Assembly (NCBI GenBank): GCA_963205455.1
Contig: CAUJJL010000088.1
Coordinates: 1 to 64,000, forward strand
DNA length: 64,000 nucleotides
Direction: 5' to 3'
DNA from: Verrucomicrobiota bacterium
Lineage (GTDB): Bacteria > Verrucomicrobiota > Verrucomicrobiia > Opitutales > Opitutaceae
Positions 34,220 through 44,263 of this stretch are shown here, one piece after another. The stretch's first letter is position 1. Every line of letters begins with the position of its first letter. A model generated the notes under the pieces. That model was not told the DNA's origin, did no database searches, and saw only the letters and a program-made list of their open reading frames with translations. The position numbers and the translations under genes were made by a program.

Positions 34220-35551
34220 ATGATGCGAACCCTGTTTCCTCCAATCTTCCCGTTCAGGTCCTTCGGACTTGCGGTACTCACCGTCTTGCTGGGCATGCCT
34301 GCCGTGCTCAGTGCCCAGGAAAGCGGCCCATTGGTTGATCTTCTTGTCCGCAAGGGCCTGATCAACGATCAGGAGGCTGAGGAAATTCGGGCTGAGCTGG
34401 TCAAGGAGTTTACCTCCAATGTTCCGGCAGGTAAGCTCAATCTCAACTCGGCGTTGAGCGAGTTCAAGTTGTCAGGCGACATCCGTCTGCGCCATCAGGT
34501 GGAAACTCAGGCGCCACAGAACGGCGTGGTCTCGAATGAACGCGTGCGCGAGCGCTTCCGTTTCCGTTTCAATGGTGATGCCATGCTTCAAAAGGGCTGG
34601 GGCGCGGGCTTTGCCTTTGAAACCGCACCGGCTTCGGACTCCGGCAACCAGACCTTTCAGGATGGAGGCAGCGACTACGGGCTTTATCTCTCTCGCGCCT
34701 ATCTTTCATACCAGCCAAACGCCAACTGGATGTTTGTTGGCGGCAAGCAGCGCAATCCGATCTACACGACGGACCTGGCATGGGACAGTGACATCAACCC
34801 CCAGGGCGTCTCCGAAGTTTTTCGTCACTTCCTTGCAGGCAAGGATACGGTGGAGCTCCGCGCCCTGCAGAGTATTGTGGACGACCGCGCGGAGTCTGGC
34901 TTCGGACCTGGCAGCCGTGATGCCTGGCAATTCCTGCAGCAGGTGGTCTACACGCGCTGGTTTGGAGAGGATGCGATCGGCAATCAGAGTAACAGCGTCA
35001 TTCTCGCTCCCGGATACTCGATTTACAACCAGTCGCTGCTGGACGGGCTGGATAACGAGACGGCCTTCAACGGATCCACACGCGGGTTGAGCCTGCTGAC
35101 CTTTGCTGGCGAGGTGAACTGGGCGAACGTCGCCGGAGCAGGCACCCAGCTCAAAGTCTATTGGGATGGCTCCTACAATTTGGAGGCGCAGCGGCGCGTG
35201 CGCCAAGTCTATGGCTTGTCGGGTGCCAGCAAGGACGCCTTTGCCTGGCTCGCGGGCATTGGCTACGCCTACGGGTCCGGAAAGGTTCAGGGCGACTACA
35301 GCCTTCGCCTCGACTATCGACGGATCGGACTTGGGGCCATCGATCCCAACACCAGCGATTCCGACTTCGCTTTCGGCAATTTGAACCAGCAAGGGATCAA
35401 GTTCGCTGGCTCCTATAACCTGACTGATTTCGCGAATCTTAACGTCACCTATTTCTACACCTCGGACATCCGAGAGACGCTCTTCCAGAGTTCCGTGGCG
35501 AAGCTCGATCACTCGCAGACGCTCCAAATGGACGTCGTCGTCAAGTTCTAA
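34220..35551 (+). CDS. Putative outer-membrane porin linked to phosphate uptake
   Basis: A 443-residue precursor with a signal peptide ending near VLSAQ. The first ~40 mature residues are a helical segment (LVDLLVRKGLINDQEAEEI) seen in putative porins of this type, followed by a beta-barrel pattern of alternating polar/hydrophobic strands with many Tyr, Trp, Asn and Gly residues, ending in a terminal strand with a C-terminal aromatic (VVVKF), as required for barrel assembly. It lies 25 bases upstream of pstS behind a Pho-box-like site, so it is likely the phosphate-selective channel for the Pst system. Confidence 0.88.
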   Translation: MMRTLFPPIFPFRSFGLAVLTVLLGMPAVLSAQESGPLVDLLVRKGLINDQEAEEIRAELVKEFTSNVPAGKLNLNSALSEFKLSGDIRLRHQVETQAPQNGVVSNERVRERFRFRFNGDAMLQKGWGAGFAFETAPASDSGNQTFQDGGSDYGLYLSRAYLSYQPNANWMFVGGKQRNPIYTTDLAWDSDINPQGVSEVFRHFLAGKDTVELRALQSIVDDRAESGFGPGSRDAWQFLQQVVYTRWFGEDAIGNQSNSVILAPGYSIYNQSLLDGLDNETAFNGSTRGLSLLTFAGEVNWANVAGAGTQLKVYWDGSYNLEAQRRVRQVYGLSGASKDAFAWLAGIGYAYGSGKVQGDYSLRLDYRRIGLGAIDPNTSDSDFAFGNLNQQGIKFAGSYNLTDFANLNVTYFYTSDIRETLFQSSVAKLDHSQTLQMDVVVKF

Positions 35552-35576
35552 CCGCTACTTCCAACCATCATACATC

Positions 35577-36386
35577 ATGAACAAGCTCATCCTCACTTTG
35601 GCCGTGGCAGCCTCCGCAACACTCACTGCGACGGCCCAAAAGCTCGTCATCAAGGGATCGGATACTTTGGGGGCGAAACTCGTGCCCATGCTCAAGGAGG
35701 CGTATTCGGCAGAAAATCCTGCCGTCTCCTTTGAAATCGCGGCCGAAGGCTCGAGCACGGGCATTTCCGCAATTGTCGACGGTACGGCCAACATCGGCAT
35801 GTCCTCCCGCCGCGTAAAGCCCACCGAAGTTTCCGCTGCGCAGAGCAAGGGAGTGACCTTTAAGCCGATCATCGTCGCCTTTGACGGGATGGCTGTGGTG
35901 GTCAATGCAAACAACCCCATCGCCGGACTCACGGCGCGTCAGGTGGAGCAGATCTTTACGGGTGATGTCATCGATTGGTCTGCCGTGGGGGGGCGACCGG
36001 GAAAAATCTCGATCTATACGCGCAATACGTCTTCGGGCACCTACTCCGACTGGAAGGAACTGGCGATGAAGCGGCGCGATTATGCACGTTCGGCGCAAAA
36101 GGTGGCTGGAAATGAGCAGATTGTCTCGGAGGTGGCCCGGAATCCGAACGGCATAGGATACGTTGGCTTGGCGTACTTGAACGCGAAGGGCATCAAGTCC
36201 ATGCCCATAGACGGCCAGGCGCCTACTGAGGAGGGAGTGCGCAGCAAGAAATATCCGTACGCCCGCCCCACATTCTTCTACACCAATGGAGAACCCACAG
36301 GGGAGGCCGCGCGTTTCATCGCATTTACGCTGAGTGCGGAAGGGCAGGAGATTGTACGCAAGGTGGGATTTGTTCCGCTAAAATAG
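35577..36386 (+). CDS. pstS: Phosphate-binding protein PstS
   Basis: A 269-residue periplasmic binding protein; the signal peptide ends near LTATAQ. Phosphate-binding motifs are visible: KGSDTLG near residue 24 and EGSSTGI near 58, with TRNTSSGTY near 147, all typical of PstS. It delivers phosphate to PstCA. At about 250 mature residues it is a compact, Gram-positive-like PstS, shorter than that of E. coli. It is the second gene of the porin-pstSCAB-phoU run. Confidence 0.96.
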   Translation: MNKLILTLAVAASATLTATAQKLVIKGSDTLGAKLVPMLKEAYSAENPAVSFEIAAEGSSTGISAIVDGTANIGMSSRRVKPTEVSAAQSKGVTFKPIIVAFDGMAVVVNANNPIAGLTARQVEQIFTGDVIDWSAVGGRPGKISIYTRNTSSGTYSDWKELAMKRRDYARSAQKVAGNEQIVSEVARNPNGIGYVGLAYLNAKGIKSMPIDGQAPTEEGVRSKKYPYARPTFFYTNGEPTGEAARFIAFTLSAEGQEIVRKVGFVPLK

Positions 36387-36405
36387 GAATTTGCTTCCCG
36401 ATCTC

Positions 36406-37998
36406 ATGCCTCCAGAGAAGATCAATTCTGTCGCCGCATTTCCGGTCACCTTCCGACCCGGACGCTATGCAGGCCTGACTGGCAATCAGGTTGTCCGGGG
36501 CTTTTTTGGAGGCAATGCGATCGTTTCCGTCGTTGTTCTCGGGTTGATCACGCTGTTCCTGCTCCGCGAGGGGCATGGATTTTTCGGGCAGAACAGACGC
36601 AACCTTGAAATCTATCGCGCCGCTGGCTTGGAGTTTGTCGATATTCTGAAAAGACAGGAGGAGGGGTTTGGGTCTTTGAACCGGACCCTTTTTGAAATCC
36701 GCCTGGCTGCTGGCAGGGAGAAAGAGCCGGGTAGCCCAATGGCAACTGCGGCGGAACTCGAGGCGTTCGATGCGTATGCTTCGGAACTTGGCGATGCGGC
36801 GGGTCCATTGAGGGAGCTGGTTGGTGAGCTCGTTGAGACGGCTTCGGCCATCAAGACGAAGCTTGTGATGAACGAGGACAGACTTGCGGAACGTCAGCAC
36901 CTGCTCGCCACGGGGAGGCAGTCGGAGGCGGGGTCGATCCGCATCGAAACCATCGATAGTGAGGCGGAACTGCGACCGTTGCTGGAATCGCGAGCGCGGC
37001 ACTCCGCAATCAGCGGGTCGCTTGCCAAATCACTCGTGGAATTGTCTGAACGCATGCCCTCGATGTCGGCCCCGGAACTTCAAGTCTTGCTTGGGGAATT
37101 TGGTGAGCTGCTTCGCGACTATGTAGCAAGTTTTCCTGGGATTGAGCGGCAACTCGCAGAATGGCGTCACGATCGCGAGGTTTCCATTTTTAGTGCAATC
37201 ACGGCTTTTCTGTTTGGACGGGAATGGCTCACGGCAAGCTTCTGGCAGGACTGGTACGGCGTGTTGCCGCTTGTAACGGGCTCCTTCCTGATCTCGCTCA
37301 TCGCGCTGGGCTTGGCTGTTCCACTTGGCGTCGGGGCGGCGGTCTATGTCAACCAGATCGCACGGCCATCGGAGCGAAGTGCAATCAAGCCGTGCATCGA
37401 ATTCATCTCGGCAATCCCATCGGTTGTTCTTGGATTTTTTGGAATCGCGGTCCTCGGTGAGGCTCTGCGCAAGGTCTCCCATATCGCCTGGCTGGAGTGG
37501 ATCCCCGGCTTTCCCATCGCTGAACGGCTCAATGCTCTCACGGCGGGATGTCTTCTGGGTCTAATCGCGGTTCCAATCATTTTCTCCCTGGCGGAGGACG
37601 CCCTCCAGAATGTCCCGAAGTCCTTCAAGGAGGCATCGCTTGCCCTGGGCGCATCGCGAATTCAAACCGTCGTTCGCATCATCCTTCCTGCGGGCATTTC
37701 CGGAATCATCTCCGCTGTGTTGCTCGGCCTTGGTCGAGTCATCGGAGAAACGATGGTGGTGCTGCTCTGCGCGGGCAATCGCATTGCAATCCCGGATTTC
37801 AGTGCGGGACCGGGTGTCATGACCCAACCGGTGCACACCATGACCGGCATCATTGCTCAGGAGATGGGCGAGGTTGTCCAGGGTGGCATTCACTATCGTG
37901 CGCTCTTTGCCGTGGGCATCCTGCTGTTCTGCCTGTCGCTGATGATCAACCTTACCGCCCAGAGAATCCTCGGCAGGTACCGCCTGCTGTCGAGCTGA
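36406..37998 (+). CDS. pstC: Phosphate ABC transporter permease PstC, with long N-terminal extension
   Basis: The membrane permease of the Pst transporter. At 530 residues from the ATG at 36406 it is some 200 longer than E. coli PstC. The first transmembrane helix (about 30-50) is followed by a ~220-residue periplasmic stretch rich in Glu, Leu and Arg that looks like coiled coil; the standard six-helix transport domain starts near 275 (LITLIALGL-like helices) and carries the EAA-type loop [20 protein letters not shown] five codons earlier is an alternative start. It is 19 bases after pstS. The function of the inserted domain is unknown; it could contact PstS or the porin. Confidence 0.93.
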   Translation: MPPEKINSVAAFPVTFRPGRYAGLTGNQVVRGFFGGNAIVSVVVLGLITLFLLREGHGFFGQNRRNLEIYRAAGLEFVDILKRQEEGFGSLNRTLFEIRLAAGREKEPGSPMATAAELEAFDAYASELGDAAGPLRELVGELVETASAIKTKLVMNEDRLAERQHLLATGRQSEAGSIRIETIDSEAELRPLLESRARHSAISGSLAKSLVELSERMPSMSAPELQVLLGEFGELLRDYVASFPGIERQLAEWRHDREVSIFSAITAFLFGREWLTASFWQDWYGVLPLVTGSFLISLIALGLAVPLGVGAAVYVNQIARPSERSAIKPCIEFISAIPSVVLGFFGIAVLGEALRKVSHIAWLEWIPGFPIAERLNALTAGCLLGLIAVPIIFSLAEDALQNVPKSFKEASLALGASRIQTVVRIILPAGISGIISAVLLGLGRVIGETMVVLLCAGNRIAIPDFSAGPGVMTQPVHTMTGIIAQEMGEVVQGGIHYRALFAVGILLFCLSLMINLTAQRILGRYRLLSS

Positions 37999-38011
37999 AC
38001 AGAGCACTGTG

Positions 38012-39082
38012 ATGTCCCAATCATCAACCCATCCGTACCAGAGCAGGCCAGGAATTCGTCGGGCAGCGGAACGCATCGCGTTCTGGATGCTCCGTGTCTG
38101 TACCTACGCAGTCCTGGCATGCGGGGTGTTCGTTCTCTCCGATGTGGTTTTCAAGGGCGCCCGCGCGGTGTTTCGTTCCGAGTTCCCGTTTGTTAACGTG
38201 ACCTTTTTTACTGAGGCCCCCGAGTCCCTGCACGTTTTCGATTACGAAGGTCGGAAGGTGGAAATGGGCGACAGGGAGTTTCGTGCCTTTCGCCATAGGG
38301 AGTCACAGAAGGCAGCCGCAGAGAATCGTGAGCCCTTGCCGATTGAGAGTCAGAGTTTCGTCTATTCGGCGGGCGGGATCCTCCCGTGCATTGTCGGCAC
38401 GGTCTTGCTGACGGTTGGGGCAACGGTCATCGCGCTTCTGCTCGGCATATCCAGCGCGGTTTACCTGAGCGAATATGCGAGGCAAGGTACGATGGTCCGC
38501 TTCATGCGGCTGGCCATCCTCAATCTTGCGGGCGTGCCCTCGATTGTGTTCGGCCTGTTCGGCATGGGTCTCTTTGTGATCTATCTCAAGTGGAACGTGT
38601 CGCTTCTGGCGGGCTGGTTCACACTCGCATTCATGGTGCTTCCGCTTGTCATCACCGCATCCGAGGAGGCGCTCAAGGCGGTGCCCAAGGGCTTCCGGGA
38701 GGCTTCCCTGGCGCTTGGTGCGACACCTTGGCAAACCATCCGGAAGGCGGTTCTTCCGCATGCACTATCAGGAATGCTGACCTCGTCGATTCTCTGTGTC
38801 GCTCGCGTCGCGGGAGAAACCGCACCGATCATGTTCACCGCCGCGTATGTCGTGCGAGACAAGCTGCCCTGGCAGGGTCTGGAGCATTTTGGTGACTTCT
38901 TCTTCCAGGGGGTAATGGCGCTTCCTTATCACATCTACGTCGTCAGTTCCAAGATCCCCCAGAACGACTACACGCAACGTACGCAGTACGGCGCGGCGTT
39001 TGTGTTTCTCCTGATTGTCGGGCTCATCGCAGCGAGTTCGATCATTCTCCGAGGCAAGCTGCGTCAACGGCAAACATGGTAA
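38012..39082 (+). CDS. pstA: Phosphate ABC transporter permease PstA
   Basis: Partner permease to PstC, 356 residues. After the first helix (about 30-50) comes a ~75-residue periplasmic segment, again longer than in E. coli, then the transport domain with the EAA loop [16 protein letters not shown] and the conserved [16 protein letters not shown] region. The ATG at 38012 is used (a GTG lies directly before it). The stop overlaps the start of pstB by seven bases (39076-39082), so the two are translationally coupled. Confidence 0.95.
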   Translation: MSQSSTHPYQSRPGIRRAAERIAFWMLRVCTYAVLACGVFVLSDVVFKGARAVFRSEFPFVNVTFFTEAPESLHVFDYEGRKVEMGDREFRAFRHRESQKAAAENREPLPIESQSFVYSAGGILPCIVGTVLLTVGATVIALLLGISSAVYLSEYARQGTMVRFMRLAILNLAGVPSIVFGLFGMGLFVIYLKWNVSLLAGWFTLAFMVLPLVITASEEALKAVPKGFREASLALGATPWQTIRKAVLPHALSGMLTSSILCVARVAGETAPIMFTAAYVVRDKLPWQGLEHFGDFFFQGVMALPYHIYVVSSKIPQNDYTQRTQYGAAFVFLLIVGLIAASSIILRGKLRQRQTW

Positions 39083-39963
39083 ACCTTTCTTTCCATTCAC
39101 GTCGTATTCCTATCGCCATGCCTGTCATGGATTCATCCAACACCGATCTCCGCATTCGAACATCCATGCCTGCATTCGCGTCGCCCGTGGATATCCATCA
39201 AGCGCCGCGTGCATTGATTGAAATTGAAAATCTGGATTTTCATTATGGTCCGCACAAGGTCCTCCACGAGATCTCACTCCAGATTCCCGAGAGGCAGGTC
39301 ACCGCATTCATCGGTCCCTCAGGATGCGGAAAATCGACACTGTTGCGCTGCCTGAACCGCATGAACGACCTGATCGATGGTGCAAGGGTGGGGGCGGGGC
39401 GCATATCAATCCGGGGAATCGACATCCATCGCAGCGATGTGGATGTGATCGAACTCCGGAAGCGCCTCGGCATGGTCTTTCAGAAATCCAATCCCTTCCC
39501 AAAATCGATCTATGAAAACGTAGCCTACGGATTGCGCATCCAGGGAGTCAGGGACCGGTCACGTCTGGATGAAGCCGTGGAGCGGTCGCTGCAGGGCGCA
39601 GGATTGTGGGACGAAGTCAAGGATCGCCTGCACACGTCCGGTCTCGGGCTCTCGGGTGGACAGCAGCAGCGGCTCTGCATCGCCCGCACGATCGCGGTGG
39701 AGCCTGAGATCATCCTGATGGACGAACCCTGCTCGGCACTCGATCCCATCGCCACCGCAAAAATCGAGGAGCTGATCAAGGAGCTGAGGTCGAAGTTCAC
39801 AATCGTGATTGTGACGCATAACATGCAGCAGGCCGCACGCTGTTCGGACCTCACCGCGTTTTTCTACCTTGGGAGGCTCGTGGAGTTTTCTCCTACACGA
39901 ACAATCTTCATGAACCCGGTGAATCCCCAGACGGAAGCCTATGTGTCGGGCCGGTTTGGCTGA
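39076..39963 (+). CDS. pstB: Phosphate ABC transporter ATPase PstB
   Basis: The ATPase that powers Pst phosphate import. Walker A is GPSGCGKST, the signature [16 protein letters not shown], and Walker [12 protein letters not shown] with the downstream VTHNMQQA switch His. The protein is 295 residues from 39076, about 35-40 more than usual; the conserved domain starts only at residue ~47 ([12 protein letters not shown]), so an internal ATG (39118 or 39166) could be the true start. Confidence 0.96.
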   Translation: MVNLSFHSRRIPIAMPVMDSSNTDLRIRTSMPAFASPVDIHQAPRALIEIENLDFHYGPHKVLHEISLQIPERQVTAFIGPSGCGKSTLLRCLNRMNDLIDGARVGAGRISIRGIDIHRSDVDVIELRKRLGMVFQKSNPFPKSIYENVAYGLRIQGVRDRSRLDEAVERSLQGAGLWDEVKDRLHTSGLGLSGGQQQRLCIARTIAVEPEIILMDEPCSALDPIATAKIEELIKELRSKFTIVIVTHNMQQAARCSDLTAFFYLGRLVEFSPTRTIFMNPVNPQTEAYVSGRFG

Positions 39964-39993
39964 GGCTTCCCAGGAAGTCTTCAATTCTTTTCA

Positions 39994-40680
39994 ATGAAAC
40001 GATTCTTTGACGCCGAACTCGAAAACTTCCGCTCGCTGCTGCTTCTGATGGGAGAAAAGGCGACCCGCCAGGTTCACGATGCGATGCAGGCGCTGGCTTT
40101 GGCGGATGTAGGACTTGCGGACCGGGTCATTGCGGCCGACGATGAGCTTGATCTCCTGGAGATGAAGATCGACGACGAGGCTGTTCGGTACATGAGCCTG
40201 CGGGCGCCTGTGGCGAGTGAGCTGCGGCTCGTCATCGTAGGGATGAAGGCGTCACACGATCTCGAGCGTGTGGGCGATGAAGCCACGAGCATTGCCAAGC
40301 GGGTGATCCGGCTGGCAGCTGAGCCTCCGCTCAAGCCCTTGGTTGATCTTCCGCTGATGGTGACCGTTGCGCTGGAGATGCTGGGAGATGCGCTCGATTG
40401 TTTCACGCACGACAATTCCGAAAAGGCCTTATCGGTGTGCCATCGGGATGCTGCGGTCGACCAGCTCAACCGACAGCTCTTTCGGGATCTCACGGGTTTG
40501 ATGATCGAAAATCCCGGAAGCATCAGTCGGGCACTCGAACTGACGTTCATTTCCAAGTCGATGGAACGCATTGCCGACCATGCCACCAACATCGCAGAAG
40601 AGATGATCTACCTGACCAAAGGCCGAGATGTCAGGCATAGCAGCGAGGTGAAGAAGGCGCGGTCGGCCGTCGTTCCCTGA
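39994..40680 (+). CDS. phoU: Phosphate signalling protein PhoU
   Basis: A 228-residue cytosolic protein made of two three-helix bundles with the PhoU repeat signatures (DELDLLEMKIDDEAVRYM; LERVGDEATSIAKR in the first half; MERIADHATNIAEE in the second), which bind metal clusters through the E/D-x3-D pattern. It links Pst transport to the PhoR kinase and turns off the Pho response when phosphate is plentiful. It ends the pst operon. phoR and phoB are not in the window. Confidence 0.96.
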   Translation: MKRFFDAELENFRSLLLLMGEKATRQVHDAMQALALADVGLADRVIAADDELDLLEMKIDDEAVRYMSLRAPVASELRLVIVGMKASHDLERVGDEATSIAKRVIRLAAEPPLKPLVDLPLMVTVALEMLGDALDCFTHDNSEKALSVCHRDAAVDQLNRQLFRDLTGLMIENPGSISRALELTFISKSMERIADHATNIAEEMIYLTKGRDVRHSSEVKKARSAVVP

Positions 40681-40684
40681 GGGA

Positions 40685-41479
40685 TCAGATCTTGCCGCGC
40701 ATTTTTGCCCAGGCGAGGCCGAGGTATTCGTAGATGGCCTTTTGGGAGCGTTCGAGTCCGGTCAGGTCGCAACCGAGGTAGTCCGAGACATTGAATCCAG
40801 GGTTCAGGCGCACGGCGAAGTCGGTGGGGCAGGGGACCACTCTGATGCCTGCATGGTTAAAGAGCCTTACCGCCCGCGGCATGTGCCACGCAGAGGTGAC
40901 CAGGGCGATGGGGCCGTCAGCGCCAAGAAGAACAGCGACTGCCCGAGCCTCGCCTTCGGTATCGTATCCCGATTCGATCAGCCGAATTCTTGCTTTCGAC
41001 ACGCCGAGTTGTACTGCCACCTCGGCAAGGAGGGCCGCATGTGTCGCTCCCTGAGAGGAGGTGCTCGGGCCGCTGGTCCACAATTCCGCATGGGGGAGCG
41101 CCGAAGCGAGCCGGCAGCCTTCAACGATGCGGGCGAGCGCGGAGGCGCTTAACCGGCTGGTGGACGGAAGTCCCGGTGTGTCCGTGTGTCCGCCGCCGAG
41201 GACGATGATTGCTCTGCAATCTTTGAGGACTGGAGGAACGTCGGTGAGCGCCTCAAAGTCGGGAATTGCGCGATATTGGCTCTCAAGTGGGCGAATGAGC
41301 AGGATGCCAATACCCTTGTTTGCGCCGAGTGTGAGTGTCAGAATGCCAAGCAGAAGGAGCACGCTTCCAAAGGCGTTCCTTGTCGGCTTGCGTGTCAGCC
41401 ACCAGCCCGCCCAAAGAACGATGAGCGCGATTGAAAGTGGCATGAGGAGCGAGGCGACGAGCTTCTTGAGAACGAACAT
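40685..41479 (-). CDS. YdcF/SanA/ElyC-family membrane protein
   Basis: The ATG at 41479 gives 264 residues: two transmembrane helices at about 8-24 and 32-52, then a DUF218-type domain. The domain shows AIIVLGGGHTDT (about 90-100), SGPSTSSQGATHA, and LVTSAWHMPRAVRLF, the conserved features of ElyC/YdcF proteins, some of which affect undecaprenyl-phosphate recycling and peptidoglycan synthesis in E. coli. Its precise reaction is unknown. It converges on phoU with a four-base gap. Confidence 0.9.
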   Translation of the reverse strand: MFVLKKLVASLLMPLSIALIVLWAGWWLTRKPTRNAFGSVLLLLGILTLTLGANKGIGILLIRPLESQYRAIPDFEALTDVPPVLKDCRAIIVLGGGHTDTPGLPSTSRLSASALARIVEGCRLASALPHAELWTSGPSTSSQGATHAALLAEVAVQLGVSKARIRLIESGYDTEGEARAVAVLLGADGPIALVTSAWHMPRAVRLFNHAGIRVVPCPTDFAVRLNPGFNVSDYLGCDLTGLERSQKAIYEYLGLAWAKMRGKI

Positions 41480-41550
41480 GGGATGGCCTGTTGGATTCGC
41501 AGAATCCCCCGCTTGCCACGTGGAGTCGATACGCTTCGCTGTCCGTCTCC

Positions 41551-44127
41551 ATGCCTGCAACCGATCTTCCAATCTACGAACTTGAGTCTTCGCTTGTGTC
41601 CGCGTTGCGGGCAGGCGGCAGGCTCATCGTGCAGGCACCAACCGGGTCTGGAAAGTCGACACAAATTCCGCAGATGCTTCTTCGGCACGGATTCGCGGGT
41701 GATCGCAGCGGGATTGTTGTCCTGCAGCCTCGTCGGTTGGCCACGCGCATGCTCGCGGCGCGCGTGGCTCATGAACTCGGTGGACGCCTGGGCGATGTCG
41801 TGGGATACCAGATACGACTGGATGCCCGGGTGAGCGCGCGCACGCGGATCCGTTTCGTGACGGAAGGCGTGCTGCTTCGGCAGATGTCCTTTGATCCGAT
41901 GCTGCCGGGAGTCGATGTGATCGTCTTCGACGAGTTTCACGAGAGGCACCTGCATGGCGACATCTCCCTGGCGCGCGTGCTTCAGATCCAGGCTGAGTCG
42001 CGCCCCGACCTGAAGATCATCGTCATGTCCGCCACCCTTGATGCGGGTGTGCTGCGCTCCTACCTCGCTCCGTGCGAGATCCTGGTCTCGGACGGGAGGA
42101 GCTTTCCAGTGACTGTTGAATATCTGCCGAAATCAGTGAACTTCGAGCAGCGCCCCGTCTGGGAAGTCGCAGTGGAGCAGTGCGAACGCATCGCTGGCAT
42201 GACGACGGGTGACCTCCTTGTGTTCATGCCGGGTGCGTACGAAATCAACCGCACGATCCAGGCAATCGGCCATTCGCGGGAACTGCGTGAGTTTGTCGCC
42301 CTTCCTCTCCACGGGGAGTTGTCGCCAGATGCGCAGGATCGCGCCGTGGAGAGATCCACTTCGCGGAAAATCATTGTTTCGACCAACGTGGCGGAGACAT
42401 CGCTGACCATTGAAGGCGTTACTGCGGTGATCGACAGCGGCTTGGCGCGCATGGCCCGTTATGATCCTCACCGGGGGTTCAACACCCTTCTGATTGAGAA
42501 GATTTCAGCGGCCAGTGCAGATCAGCGTGCGGGCCGTGCGGGCCGGGTTGCGCCTGGCAGGTGCGTGCGCCTCTGGACGGAGCGCGAACATTCCCAGCGT
42601 CCGTTGCAGGAGCTGCCGGAGGTGAAACGCCTCGATCTTGCAGAAGTTGTCCTGACCCTGAAGGCGGCCGGAGTGGACGATGTAGCCAATTTCCCCTGGT
42701 TGGAAAAGCCCGATGCAAAGTCGCTCATGAGGGCGGAGCTCCTGCTCCAGGACCTGGGTGCACTGCGATCCCCCGAGAGTACGGATCGAGGTGATTCAAT
42801 TGTTCCCGGGCGCATCACGGAGATTGGGCGCAAGATGCTGGTCTTTCCCGTTCATCCCCGTTACGCGCGGATGCTTCTGGAGGCGGATCGGCGGGGATGT
42901 GTTCTCCCTGTTGCACTCCTTGCCGCTTTGACACAGGTCAGAAGCCTGCTCCTGCGCGGTGTCAGCAGGGAGGTCGAGGATGCGAGGGAGGATGCATTGG
43001 GCGAGGAGAAGGAGAGCGACTTCTTTCTCCTGATGCGTGCCTGGCGCCATGCGGAGCGGGCCGGTTTCAACCTGGATGTCTGTCGCCGCCTTGGCATTCA
43101 TGCGCAGTCAGCGCGACAAGTAGGTCCCCTGTTTGATCAGTTTCTTGAGATTGCAGTGAAGGAAGGACTGGATTCGGCGGAATGTGCCTTCGACGGCGAT
43201 GCCGTGCGCAAGTGTGTACTGACCGGATTTTCGGATCAAATTGCCCGGCGACTCGATGCGGGCACGCTGCGTTGCGAACTCGTACACGCGCGAAAGGGAC
43301 TCCTGGCGCGCGAAAGCGCCATACAGCGATCTCCGCTGCTTGTGGCTGCCGATGTCGGGGAGATTGAGGGACGCGGTGGGGAAGTGAATGTGCTTCTATC
43401 CATGGCCACGGCCGTGGAGGAGTCCTGGTTGCCGGAGCTCTTTCCGGATGATTACGGGGAGTCCCGGGGCGTTGTCTATGATCCCGAGCTGAAGCGTGTG
43501 GTTTCTCGGAAGGAGCGGCGGTTTCGAGATCTTGTCATTGAATCGAAGGTGAGCACCGAGGACGCGCCGTTGACGGAGGCGGCTGCGCTCCTGACGCGTG
43601 AAGTGTTGGACGGGCGGATCAGCATCGACGCCTGGGACGATCTCGTGGAGCAATGGATCACGCGCGTCAATCGTCTGGCGGAATGGTTTCCCGAACTGGA
43701 GGTGAATCCCATCCGTGCGGAAGACAGGGCAACGTTGATCGAGCAGATATGCTATGGAGAGCGGGGGGCCCGCGCAGTGAAAGACAAGCAGGTCATGCCT
43801 GTGCTACGAGAGTGGTTGACCGCGGAGCAACTGGCGGTTCTGGACCACTACCTGCCCGAAAGACTCGTCATGGCCAATGGGCGCAAGTCCAGGCTGACGT
43901 ACCGGCAGGAGGGACCGCCCGTATTGAGTGCCCGAATACAAGAGCTCTATGGCGTTGAAGGTACGTTTACACTGGGCAATGGCCGCGTGCCGGTGAAAAT
44001 CGAAGTGTTGGCGCCGAATCACAGGCCGATCCAGGTCACGGATGACCTCACGCGCTTTTGGAGCGAAATGTATCCCAAGGTGAAGGCCGAACTCTCCCGC
44101 CGCTATCCCCGTCATGAATGGCGGTAG
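41551..44127 (+). CDS. hrpB: ATP-dependent helicase HrpB-like (DEAH-box-type)
   Basis: An 858-residue SF2 RNA/DNA helicase. Motif I APTGSGKST (29-37), motif II DEFHERHL (Phe in place of the Ala of DEAH, typical of HrpB), motif III MSATLD, motif V STNVAETSLTIEGV and motif VI DQRAGRAGRVAPG are all seen, followed by helicase-associated and C-terminal HrpB domains (YRQEGPPVLSARIQELYG). The start at 41551 is an ATG; a TTG at 41491 is a poorer choice. The function of HrpB in bacteria is poorly defined. It is divergent from the YdcF-family gene. Confidence 0.93.
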   Translation: MPATDLPIYELESSLVSALRAGGRLIVQAPTGSGKSTQIPQMLLRHGFAGDRSGIVVLQPRRLATRMLAARVAHELGGRLGDVVGYQIRLDARVSARTRIRFVTEGVLLRQMSFDPMLPGVDVIVFDEFHERHLHGDISLARVLQIQAESRPDLKIIVMSATLDAGVLRSYLAPCEILVSDGRSFPVTVEYLPKSVNFEQRPVWEVAVEQCERIAGMTTGDLLVFMPGAYEINRTIQAIGHSRELREFVALPLHGELSPDAQDRAVERSTSRKIIVSTNVAETSLTIEGVTAVIDSGLARMARYDPHRGFNTLLIEKISAASADQRAGRAGRVAPGRCVRLWTEREHSQRPLQELPEVKRLDLAEVVLTLKAAGVDDVANFPWLEKPDAKSLMRAELLLQDLGALRSPESTDRGDSIVPGRITEIGRKMLVFPVHPRYARMLLEADRRGCVLPVALLAALTQVRSLLLRGVSREVEDAREDALGEEKESDFFLLMRAWRHAERAGFNLDVCRRLGIHAQSARQVGPLFDQFLEIAVKEGLDSAECAFDGDAVRKCVLTGFSDQIARRLDAGTLRCELVHARKGLLARESAIQRSPLLVAADVGEIEGRGGEVNVLLSMATAVEESWLPELFPDDYGESRGVVYDPELKRVVSRKERRFRDLVIESKVSTEDAPLTEAAALLTREVLDGRISIDAWDDLVEQWITRVNRLAEWFPELEVNPIRAEDRATLIEQICYGERGARAVKDKQVMPVLREWLTAEQLAVLDHYLPERLVMANGRKSRLTYRQEGPPVLSARIQELYGVEGTFTLGNGRVPVKIEVLAPNHRPIQVTDDLTRFWSEMYPKVKAELSRRYPRHEWR

Positions 44128-44263
44128 TCCGTGCGGCCCGCCAGACCCGCCGATTGTGGACGCAACCCGATGCCATTGAGGAAGAAGCGGCCGGATGGGT
44201 CCACTTCGGTCTTTACCCCGGGGCGGGAATGGGGATGAAATGCGACATCGCTGAATCCACGGC

